A stretch of 64,000 nucleotides of DNA from Chaunax sp. Z400 (lineage: Eukaryota; Chordata; Actinopteri; Lophiiformes; Chaunacidae): the NCBI GenBank assembly GCA_037577475.1, contig JBAGJB010000234.1, forward strand, positions 718,371-782,370, read 5' to 3'. Shown in pieces: positions 48,799 through 61,100 of the stretch. The notes under the pieces were generated by a model, which did not search any database, had not been told where the DNA came from, and was given only the letters and a program-made list of their open reading frames with translations. A program made the translations under genes and the position numbers. Position 1 is the stretch's first letter. Every line of letters starts with the position of its first letter.

Positions 48799-51700
48799 CG
48801 AGTCTCTACGACCTTCCGTTCCCGAGATACAGACATTCAAAATACGCCCCTACTGGACATGTCATATCTCGGGAAAGGAAGGTCGCACAGACTCGGGACA
48901 AAGACTGGTGTTCTCAGAGACCACATAAACCCCTAGACGGACGTTGGTCCCGAGTCTCTACGACCTTCCGTTTCCGAGATACACACATTCACTATAGGCG
49001 AACCAAAGCCCATTCACTTCAATGGGAAAATAAACTTGAGTATAACTCGGGAACGGAAGGTCGTAGAGACTCGGGACCCTGATCCGTCGGACATAATTCG
49101 TGGTCTCTGAACACGCCAGACTTCTCCCCGAGTCTCTACGACCTTCCGTTCCCGAGATACAGACATTCAAAATACGCCCCTACTGGACATGTCATATCTC
49201 GGGAAAGGAAGGTCGCACAGACTCGGGACAAACACTGGTGTTCTCAGAGACCACATAAACCCCTAGACGGACGTTGGTCCCGAGTCTCTACGACCTTCCG
49301 TTCCCGAGATACAAACATTCCAAAAATCACCAAAAATACATGTCATATCTCGGGAACCGTAAGTCGTAGGGACTCGGTTTACCTGCTGGCGTTCTTGGAG
49401 ACCCCATAAAACCATTGAAAGAGCTTATCCCCGAGTCTTTACGACCTTCCGTTCAAAAGTTACCAACCCGGGTAGGGCCCCGGTTGAGTTTTTATCCCCT
49501 TAACCTAACCCTAACCCTAACCCTAACCCCTAACCCACACTTGTCCGCGAGTCTCTACGACCTTCCGTTCCCGAGATACAGACATTCAAAATACGCCCCT
49601 ACTGGACATGTCATATCTCGGGAAAGGAAGGTCGCACAGACTCGGGACAAAGACTGGTGTTCTCAGAGACCACATAAACCCCTAGAAGGACGTTGGTCCC
49701 GAGTCTCTACGACCTTCCGTTTCAGAGATACACACATTCACTATAGGCGAACCAAACCCCATTCACTTCAATGGGAAAATTAACTTGAGTATAACTCGGG
49801 AACGGAAGGTCGTAGAGACTCGGGACCCTGATCCGTCGGACATAATTCGTGGTCTCTGAACACGCCAGACTTCTCCCCGAGTCTCTACGACCTTCCGTTC
49901 CCGAGATACAAACATTCCAAAAATCACCAAAAATACATGTCATATCTCGGGAACCGTAAGTCGTAGAGACTCGGTTTACCTGCTGGCGTTCTTGGAGACC
50001 CCATAAAACCATTGAAAGAGCTTATCCCCGAGTCTCTACGACCTTCCGTTCCCGAGATACAGACATTCAAAATACGCCCCTACTGGACATGTCATATCTC
50101 GGGAAAGGAAGGTCGCACAGACTCGGGACAAAGACTGGTGTTCTCAGAGACCACATAAACCCCTAGACGGACGTTGGTCCCGAGTCTCTACGACCTTCCG
50201 TTTCCGAGATACACACATTCACTATAGGCGAACCAAAGCGCATTCACTTCAATGGGAAAATAAACTTGAGTATAACTCGGGAACGGAAGGTCGTGGAGAC
50301 TCTGGACCCTGATCCGTCGGACATAATTCGTGGTCTCTGAACACGCCAGACTTCTCCCCGAGTCTCTACGACCTTCCGTTCCCGAGATACAGACATTCAA
50401 AATACGCCCCTACTGGACATGTCATATCTCGGGAAAGGAAGGTCGCACAGACCCGGGACAAAGACTGGTGTTCTCAGAGACCACATAAACCCCTAGACGG
50501 ACGTTGGTCCCGAGTCTCTACGACCTTCCGTTCCCGAGATACAAACATTCCAAAAATCACCAAAAATACATGTCATATCTCGGGAAACGTAAGTCGTAGG
50601 GACTCGGTTTACCTGCTGGCGTTCTTGGAGACCCCATAAAACCATTGAAAGAGCTTATCCCCGAGTCTCTACGACCTTCCGTTCAAAAGTTACCAACCCG
50701 GGTAGGGCCCCGATTGAGTTTTTATCCCCTTAAACTAACCTAACCCTAACCCTAACCCCTAACCCACACTTGTCCGCGAGTCTCTACGACCTTCCGTTCC
50801 CGAGATACAGACATTCAAAATACGCCCCTACTGGACATGTCATATCTCGGGAAAGGAAGGTCGCACAGACTCGGGACAAAGACTGGTGTTCTCAGAGACC
50901 ACATAAACCCCTAGACGGACGTTGGTCCCGAGTCTCTACGACCTTCCGTTTCCGAGATACACACATTCACTATAGGCGAACCAAACCCCATTCACTTCAA
51001 TGGGAAAATGAACTTGAGTATAACTCGGGAACGGAAGGTCGTAGAGACTCGGGACCCTGATCCGTCGGACATAATTCGTGGTCTCTGAACACGCCAGACT
51101 TCTCCCCGAGTCTCTACGACCTTCCGTTCCCGAGATACAGACATTCAAAATACGCCCCTACTGGACATGTCATATCTCGGGAAAGGAAGGTCGCACAGAC
51201 TCGGGACAAAGACTGGTGTTCTCAGAGACCACATAAACCCCTAGACGGACGTTGGTCCCGAGTCTCTACGACCTTCCGTTCCCGAGATACAAACATTCCA
51301 AAAATCACCAAAAATACATGTCATATCTCGGGAACCGTAAGTCGTAGGGACTCGGTTTACCTGCTGGCGTTCTTGGAGACCCCATAAAACCATTGAAAGA
51401 GCTTATCCCCGAGTCTCTACGACCTTCCGTTCAAAAGTTACCAACCCGGGTAGGGCCCCGATTGAGTTTTTATCCCCTTAACCTAACCCTAACCCTAACC
51501 CTAACCCCTAACCCACACTTGTCCGCGAGTCTCTACGACCTTCCGTTCCCGAGATACAGACATTCAAAATACGCCCCTACTGGACATGTCATATCTCGGG
51601 AAAGGAAGGTCGCACAGACTCGGGACAAAGACTGGTGTTCTCAGAGACCACATAAACCCCTAGAAGGACGTTGGTCCCGAGTCTCTACGACCTTCCGTTT

Positions 51701-52754
51701 CAGAGATACACACATTCACTATAGGCGAACCAAACCCCATTCACTTCAATGGGAAAATTAACTTGAGTATAACTCGGGAACGGAAGGTCGTAGAGACTCG
51801 GGACCCTGATCCGTCGGACATAATTCGTGGTCTCTGAACACGCCAGACTTCTCCCCGAGTCTCTACGACCTTCCGTTCCCGAGATACAAACATTCCAAAA
51901 ATCACCAAAAATACATGTCATATCTCGGGAACCGTAAGTCGTAGAGACTCGGTTTACCTACTGGCGTTCTTGGAGACCCCATAAAACCATTGAAAGAGCT
52001 TATCCCCGAGTCTCTACGACCTTCCGTTCCCGAGATACAGACATTCAAAATACGCCCCTACTGGACATGTCATATCTCGGGAAAGGAAGGTCGCACAGAC
52101 TCGGGACAAAGACTGGTGTTCTCAGAGACCACATAAACCCCTAGACGGACGTTGGTCCCGAGTCTCTACGACCTTCCGTTTCCGAGATACACACATTCAC
52201 TATAGGCGAACCAAAGCGCATTCACTTCAATGGGAAAATAAACTTGAGTATAACTCGGGAACGGAAGGTCGTGGAGACTCTGGACCCTGATCCGTCGGAC
52301 ATAATTCGTGGTCTCTGAACACGCCAGACTTCTCCCCGAGTCTCTACGACCTTCCGTTCCCGAGATACAGACATTCAAAATACGCCCCTACTGGACATGT
52401 CATATCTCGGGAAAGGAAGGTCGCACAGACCCGGGACAAAGACTGGTGTTCTCAGAGACCACATAAACCCCTAGACGGACGTTGGTCCCGAGTCTCTACG
52501 ACCTTCCGTTCCCGAGATACAAACATTCCAAAAATCACCAAAAATACATGTCATATCTCGGGAAACGTAAGTCGTAGGGACTCGGTTTACCTGCTGGCGT
52601 TCTTGGAGACCCCATAAAACCATTGAAAGAGCTTATCCCCGAGTCTCTACGACCTTCCGTTCAAAAGTTACCAACCCGGGTAGGGCCCCGATTGAGTTTT
52701 TATCCCCTTAAACTAACCTAACCCTAACCCTAACCCCTAACCCACACTTGTCCG
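48799..52754 (+). repeat. 9.35-kb-offset segment, copy 1 (ABACD, ABCABACD, ABACD, ABCABACD)
   Basis: Blocks at 48799, 49548, 50777 and 51526. Inside it a 1978-bp unit (ABCABACD plus ABACD) is repeated from 49548 to 51526. Markers: aaagcgcattc near 50237 and 52215, cgtggagactctgg near 50292 and 52270, and cagacccggga near 50449 and 52427. Confidence 0.86.
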
Positions 52755-55700
52755 CGAGTCTCTACGACCTTCCGTTCCCGAGATACAGACATTCAAAATA
52801 CGCCCCTACTGGACATGTCATATCTCGGGAAAGGAAGGTCGCACAGACTCGGGACAAAGACTGGTGTTCTCAGAGACCACATAAACCCCTAGACGGACGT
52901 TGGTCCCGAGTCTCTACGACCTTCCGTTTCCGAGATACACACATTCACTATAGGCGAACCAAACCCCATTCACTTCAATGGGAAAATGAACTTGAGTATA
53001 ACTCGGGAACGGAAGGTCGTAGAGACTCGGGACCCTGATCCGTCGGACATAATTCGTGGTCTCTGAACACGCCAGACTTCTCCCCGAGTCTCTACGACCT
53101 TCCGTTCCCGAGATACAGACATTCAAAATACGCCCCTACTGGACATGTCATATCTCGGGAAAGGAAGGTCGCACAGACTCGGGACAAAGACTGGTGTTCT
53201 CAGAGACCACATAAACCCCTAGACGGACGTTGGTCCCGAGTCTCTACGACCTTCCGTTTCCGAGATACACACATTCACTATAGGCGAACCAAAGCCCATT
53301 CACTTCAATGGGAAAATAAACTTGAGTATAACTCGGGAACGGAAGGTCGTAGAGACTCTGGACCCTGATCCGTCGGACATAATTCGTGGTCTCTGAACAC
53401 GCCAGACTTCTCCCCGAGTCTCTACGACCTTCCGTTCCCGAGATACAGACATTCAAAATACGCCCCTACTGGACATGTCATATCTCGGGAAAGGAAGGTC
53501 GCACAGACTCGGGACAAAGACTGGTGTTCTCAGAGACCACATAAACCCCTAGACGGACGTTGGTCCCGAGTCTCTACGACCTTCCGTTTCCGAGATACAC
53601 ACATTCACTATAGGCGAACCAAACCCCATTCACTTCAATGGGAAAATGAACTTGAGTATAACTCGGGAACGGAAGGTCGTAGAGACTCGGGACCCTGATC
53701 CGTCGGACATAATTCGTGGTCTCTGAACACGCCAGACTTCTCCCCGAGTCTCTACGACCTTCCGTTCCCGAGATACAAACATTCCAAAAATCACCAAAAA
53801 TACATGTCGTATCTCGGGAAACGTAAGTCGTAGGGACTCGGTTTACCTGCTGGCGTTCTTGGAGACCCCATAAAACCATTGAAAGAGCTTATCCCCGAGT
53901 CTCTACGACCTTCCGTTCAAAAGTTACCAACCCGGGTAGGGCCCCGATTGAGTTTTTATCCCCTTAACCTAACCTAACCCTAACCCTAACCCCTAACCCA
54001 CACTTGTCCGCGAGTCTCTACGACCTTCCGTTCCCGAGATACAGACATTCAAAATACGCCCCTACTGGACATGTCATATCTCGGGAAAGGAAGGTCGCAC
54101 AGACTCGGGACAAAGACTGGTGTTCTCAGAGACCACATAAACCCCTAGACGGACGTTGGTCCTGAGTCTCTACGACCTTCCGTTTCCGAGATACACACAT
54201 TCACTATAGGCGAACCAAAGCCCATTCACTTCAATGGGAAAATAAACTTGAGTATAACTCGGGAACGGAAGGTCGTAGAGACTCGGGACCCTGATCCGTC
54301 GGACATAATTCGTGGTCTCTGAACACGCCAGACTTCTCCCCGAGTCTCTACGACCTTCCGTTCCCGAGATACAGACATTCAAAATACGCCCCTACTGGAC
54401 ATGTCATATCTCGGGAAAGGAAGGTCGCACAGACTCGGGACAAAGACTGGTGTTCTCAGAGACCACATAAACCCCTAGACGGACGTTGGTCCCGAGTCTC
54501 TACGACCTTCCGTTTCCGAGATACACACATTCACTATAGGCGAACCAAAGCCCATTCACTTCAATGGGAAAATAAACTTGAGTATAACTCGGGAACGGAA
54601 GGTCGTAGAGACTCTGGACCCTGATCCGTCGGACATAATTCGTGGTCTCTGAACACGCCAGACTTCTCCCCGAGTCTCTACGACCTTCCGTTCCCGAGAT
54701 ACAGACATTCAAAATACGCCCCTACTGGACATGTCATATCTCGGGAAAGGAAGGTCGCACAGACTCGGGACAAAGACTGGTGTTCTCAGAGACCACATAA
54801 ACCCCTAGACGGACGTTGGTCCCGAGTCTCTACGACCTTCCGTTCCCGAGATACAAACATTCCAAAAATCACCAAAAATACATGTCATATCTCGGGAACC
54901 GTAAGTCGTAGGGACTCGGTTTACCTGCTGGCGTTCTTGGAGACCCCATAAAACCATTGAAAGAGCTTATCCCCGAGTCTCTACGACCTTCCGTTCAAAA
55001 GTTACCAACCCGGGTAGGGCCCCGATTGAGTTTTTATCCCCTTAAACTAACCTAACCCTAACCCTAACCCCTAACCCACACTTGTCCGCGAGTCTCTACG
55101 ACCTTCCGTTCCCGAGATACAGACATTCAAAATACGCCCCTACTGGACATGTCATATCTCGGGAAAGGAAGGTCGCACAGACTCGGGACAAAGACTGGTG
55201 TTCTCAGAGACCACATAAACCCCTAGACGGACGTTGGTCCCGAGTCTCTACGACCTTCCGTTTCCGAGATACACACATTCACTATAGGCGAACCAAAGCC
55301 CATTCACTTCAATGGGAAAATAAACTTGAGTATAACTCGGGAACGGAAGGTCGTAGAGACTCGGGACCCTGATCCGTCGGACATAATTCGTGGTCTCTGA
55401 ACACGCCAGACTTCTCCCCGAGTCTCTACGACCTTCCGTTCCCGAGATACAGACATTCAAAATACGCCCCTACTGGACATGTCATATCTCGGGAAAGGAA
55501 GGTCGCACAGACTCGGGACAAAGACTGGTGTTCTCAGAGACCACATAAACCCCTAGACGGACGTTGGTCCCGAGTCTCTACGACCTTCCGTTCCCGAGAT
55601 ACAAACATTCCAAAAATCACCAAAAATACATGTCATATCTCGGGAACCGTAAGTCGTAGAGACTCGGTTTACCTGCTGGCGTTCTTGGAGACCCCATAAA

Positions 55701-58143
55701 ACCATTGAAAGAGCTTATCCCCGAGTCTCTACGACCTACCGTTCCCGAGATACAGACATTCAAAATACGCCCCTACTGGACATGTCATATCTCGGGAAAG
55801 GAAGGTCGCACAGACTCGGGACAAAGACTGGTGTTCTCAGAGACCACATAAACCCCTAGACGGACGTTGGTCCCGAGTCTCTACGACCTTCCGTTTCCGA
55901 GATACACACATTCACTATAGGCGAACCAAAGCCCATTCACTTCAATGGGAAAATAAACTTGAGTATAACTCGGGAACGGAAGGTCGTAGAGACTCTGGAC
56001 CCTGATCCGTCGGACATAATTCGTGGTCTCTGAACACGCCAGACTTCTCCCCGAGTCTCTACGACCTTCCGTTCCCGAGATACAGACATTCAAAATACGC
56101 CCCTACTGGACATGTCATATCTCGGGAAAGGAAGGTCGCACAGACTCGGGACAAAGACTGGTGTTCTCAGAGACCACATAAACCCCTAGACGGACGTTGG
56201 TCCCGAGTCTCTACGACCTTCCGTTCCCGAGATACAAACATTCCAAAAATCACCAAAAATACATGTCATATCTCGGGAACCGTAAGTCGTAGGGACTCGG
56301 TTTACCTGCTGGCGTTCTTGGAGACCCCATAAAACCATTGAAAGAGCTTATCCCCGAGTCTCTACGACCTTCCGTTCAAAAGTTACCAACCCGGGTAGGG
56401 CCCCGATTGAGTTTTTATCCCCTTAAACTAACCTAACCCTAACCCTAACCCCTAACCCACACTTGTCCGCGAGTCTCTACGACCTTCCGTTCCCGAGATA
56501 CAGACATTCAAAATACGCCCCTACTGGACATGTCATATCTCGGGAAAGGAAGGTCGCACAGACTCGGGACAAAGACTGGTGTTCTCAGAGACCACATAAA
56601 CCCCTAGACGGACGTTGGTCCCGAGTCTCTACGACCTTCCGTTTCCGAGATACACACATTCACTATAGGCGAACCAAACCCCATTCACTTCAATGGGAAA
56701 ATGAACTTGAGTATAACTCGGGAACGGAAGGTCGTAGAGACTCGGGACCCTGATCCGTCGGACATAATTCGTGGTCTCTGAACACGCCAGACTTCTCCCC
56801 GAGTCTCTACGACCTTCCGTTCCCGAGATACAGACATTCAAAATACGCCCCTACTGGACATGTCATATCTCGGGAAAGGAAGGTCGCACAGACTCGGGAC
56901 AAAGACTGGTGTTCTCAGAGACCACATAAACCCCTAGACGGACGTTGGTCCCGAGTCTCTACGACCTTCCGTTTCCGAGATACACACATTCACTATAGGC
57001 GAACCAAAGCCCATTCACTTCAATGGGAAAATAAACTTGAGTATAACTCGGGAACGGAAGGTCGTAGAGACTCTGGACCCTGATCCGTCGGACATAATTC
57101 GTGGTCTCTGAACACGCCAGACTTCTCCCCGAGTCTCTACGACCTTCCGTTCCCGAGATACAGACATTCAAAATACGCCCCTACTGGACATGTCATATCT
57201 CGGGAAAGGAAGGTCGCACAGACTCGGGACAAAGACTGGTGTTCTCAGAGACCACATAAACCCCTAGATGGACGTTGGTCCCGAGTCTCTACGACCTTCC
57301 GTTCCCGAGATACAAACATTCCAAAAATCACCAAAAATACATGTCATATCTCGGGAACCGTAAGTCGTAGGGACTCGGTTTACCTGCTGGCGTTCTTGGA
57401 GACCCCATAAAACCATTGAAAGAGCTTATCCCCGAGTCTCTACGACCTTCCGTTCAAAAGTTACCAACCCGGGTAGGGCCCCGATTGAGTTTTTATCCCC
57501 TTAAACTAACCTAACCCTAACCCTAACCCCTAACCCACACTTGTCCGCGAGTCTCTACGACCTTCCCTTCCCGAGATACAGACATTCAAAATACGCCCCT
57601 ACTGGACATGTCATATCTCGGGAAAGGAAGGTCGCACAGACTCGGGACAAAGACTGGTGTTCTCAGAGACCACATAAACCCCTAGACGGACGTTGGTCCC
57701 GAGTCTCTACGACCTTCCGTTTCCGAGATACACACATTCACTATAGGCGAACCAAACCCCATTCACTTCAATGGGAAAATGAACTTGAGTATAACTCGGG
57801 AACGGAAGGTCGTAGAGACTCGGGACCCTGATCCGTCGGACATAATTCGTGGTCTCTGAACACGCCAGACTTCTCCCCGAGTCTCTACGACCTTCCGTTC
57901 CCGAGATACAAACATTCCAAAAATCACCAAAAATACATGTCATATCTCGGGAAACGTAAGTCGTAGGGACTCGGTTTACCTGCTGGCGTTCTTGGAGACC
58001 CCATAAAACCATTGAAAGAGCTTATCCCCGAGTCTCTACGACCTTCCGTTCAAAAGTTACCAACCCGGGTAGGGCCCCGATTGAGTTTTTATCCCCTTAA
58101 CCTAACCTAACCCTAACCCTAACCCCTAACCCACACTTGTCCG
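52755..58143 (+). repeat. Second copies of the 45.7-kb and 44.3-kb segments
   Basis: Blocks: 52755 ABABABCD, 54011 ABABACD, 55089 ABACABACD, 56470 ABABACD, 57548 ABCD. The first two match 45718-48050 at about 7037 bp. The block at 55089 matches 44337 at 10752 bp. The block at 57548 matches 42396 at 15152 bp. The downstream C at 53758 has the full length that the copy at 46708 lacks. Confidence 0.86.
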
Positions 58144-61100
58144 CGAGTCTCTACGACCTTCCGTTCCCGAGATACAGACATTCAAAATACGCCCCTACTG
58201 GACATGTCATATCTCGGGAAAGGAAGGTCGCACAGACTCGGGACAAAGACTGGTGTTCTCAGAGACCACATAAACCCCTAGACGGACGTTGGTCCCGAGT
58301 CTCTACGACCTTCCGTTTCCGAGATACACACATTCACTATAGGCGAACCAAAGCCCATTCACTTCAATGGGAAAATAAACTTGAGTATAACTCGGGAACG
58401 GAAGGTCGTAGAGACTCGGGACCCTGATCCGTCGGACATAATTCGTGGTCTCTGAACACGCCAGACTTCTCCCCGAGTCTCTACGACCTTCCGTTCCCGA
58501 GATACAGACATTCAAAATACGCCCCTACTGGACATGTCATATCTCGGGAAAGGAAGGTCGCACAGACTCGGGACGAACACTGGTGTTCTCAGAGACCACA
58601 TAAACCCCTAGACGGACGTTGGTCCCGAGTCTCTACGACCTTCCGTTCCCGAGATACAAACATTCCAAAAATCACCAAAAATACATGTCATATCTCGGGA
58701 ACCGTAAGTCGTAGGGACTCGGTTTACCTGCTGGCGTTCTTGGAGACCCCATAAAACCATTGAAAGAGCTTATCCCCGAGTCTCTACGACCTTCCGTTCA
58801 AAAGTTACCAACCCGGGTAGGGCCCCGATTGAGTTTTTATCCCCTTAACCTAACCCTAACCCTAACCCTAACCCCTAACCCACACTTGTCCGCGAGTCTC
58901 TACGACCTTCCGTTCCCGAGATACAGACATTCAAAATACGCCCCTACTGGACATGTCATATCTCGGGAAAGGAAGGTCGCACAGACTCGGGACAAAGACT
59001 GGTGTTCTCAGAGACCACATAAACCCCTAGAAGGACGTTGGTCCCGAGTCTCTACGACCTTCCGTTTCAGAGATACACACATTCACTATAGGCGAACCAA
59101 ACCCCATTCACTTCAATGGGAAAATTAACTTGAGTATAACTCGGGAACGGAAGGTCGTAGAGACTCGGGACCCTGATCCGTCGGACATAATTCGTGGTCT
59201 CTGAACACGCCAGACTTCTCCCCGAGTCTCTACGACCTTCCGTTCCCGAGATACAAACATTCCAAAAATCACCAAAAATACATGTCATATCTCGGGAACC
59301 GTAAGTCGTAGAGACTCGGTTTACCTGCTGGCGTTCTTGGAGACCCCATAAAACCATTGAAAGAGCTTATCCCCGAGTCTCTACGACCTTCCGTTCCCGA
59401 GATACAGACATTCAAAATACGCCCCTACTGGACATGTCATATCTCGGGAAAGGAAGGTCGCACAGACTCGGGACAAAGACTGGTGTTCTCAGAGACCACA
59501 TAAACCCCTAGACGGACGTTGGTCCCGAGTCTCTACGACCTTCCGTTTCCGAGATACACACATTCACTATAGGCGAACCAAAGCGCATTCACTTCAATGG
59601 GAAAATAAACTTGAGTATAACTCGGGAACGGAAGGTCGTAGAGACTCTGGACCCTGATCCGTCGGACATAATTCGTGGTCTCTGAACACGCCAGACTTCT
59701 CCCCGAGTCTCTACGACCTTCCGTTCCCGAGATACAGACATTCAAAATACGCCCCTACTGGACATGTCATATCTCGGGAAAGGAAGGTCGCACAGACCCG
59801 GGACAAAGACTGGTGTTCTCAGAGACCACATAAACCCCTAGACGGACGTTGGTCCCGAGTCTCTACGACCTTCCGTTCCCGAGATACAAACATTCCAAAA
59901 ATCACCAAAAATACATGTCATATCTCGGGAAACGTAAGTCGTAGGGACTCGGTTTACCTGCTGGCGTTCTTGGAGACCCCATAAAACCATTGAAAGAGCT
60001 TATCCCCGAGTCTCTACGACCTTCCGTTCAAAAGTTACCAACCCGGGTAGGGCCCCGATTGAGTTTTTATCCCCTTAAACTAACCTAACCCTAACCCTAA
60101 CCCCTAACCCACACTTGTCCGCGAGTCTCTACGACCTTCCGTTCCCGAGATACAGACATTCAAAATACGCCCCTACTGGACATGTCATATCTCGGGAAAG
60201 GAAGGTCGCACAGACTCGGGACAAAGACTGGTGTTCTCAGAGACCACATAAACCCCTAGACGGACGTTGGTCCCGAGTCTCTACGACCTTCCGTTTCCGA
60301 GATACACACATTCACTATAGGCGAACCAAACCCCATTCACTTCAATGGGAAAATGAACTTGAGTATAACTCGGGAACGGAAGGTCGTAGAGACTCGGGAC
60401 CCTGATCCGTCGGACATAATTCGTGGTCTCTGAACACGCCAGACTTCTCCCCGAGTCTCTACGACCTTCCGTTCCCGAGATACAGACATTCAAAATACGC
60501 CCCTACTGGACATGTCATATCTCGGGAAAGGAAGGTCGCACAGACTCGGGACAAACACTGGTGTTCTCAGAGACCACATAAACCCCTAGACGGACGTTGG
60601 TCCCGAGTCTCTACGACCTTCCGTTCCCGAGATACAAACATTCCAAAAATCACCAAAAATACATGTCATATCTCGGGAACCGTAAGTCGTAGGGACTCGG
60701 TTTACCTGCTGGCGTTCTTGGAGACCCCATAAAACCATTGAAAGAGCTTATCCCCGAGTCTCTACGACCTTCCGTTCAAAAGTTACCAACCCGGGTAGGG
60801 CCCCGATTGAGTTTTTATCCCCTTAACCTAACCCTAACCCTAACCCTAACCCCTAACCCACACTTGTCCGCGAGTCTCTACGACCTTCCGTTCCCGAGAT
60901 ACAGACATTCAAAATACGCCCCTACTGGACATGTCATATCTCGGGAAAGGAAGGTCGCACAGACTCGGGACAAAGACTGGTGTTCTCAGAGACCACATAA
61001 ACCCCTAGAAGGACGTTGGTCCCGAGTCTCTACGACCTTCCGTTTCAGAGATACACACATTCACTATAGGCGAACCAAACCCCATTCACTTCAATGGGAA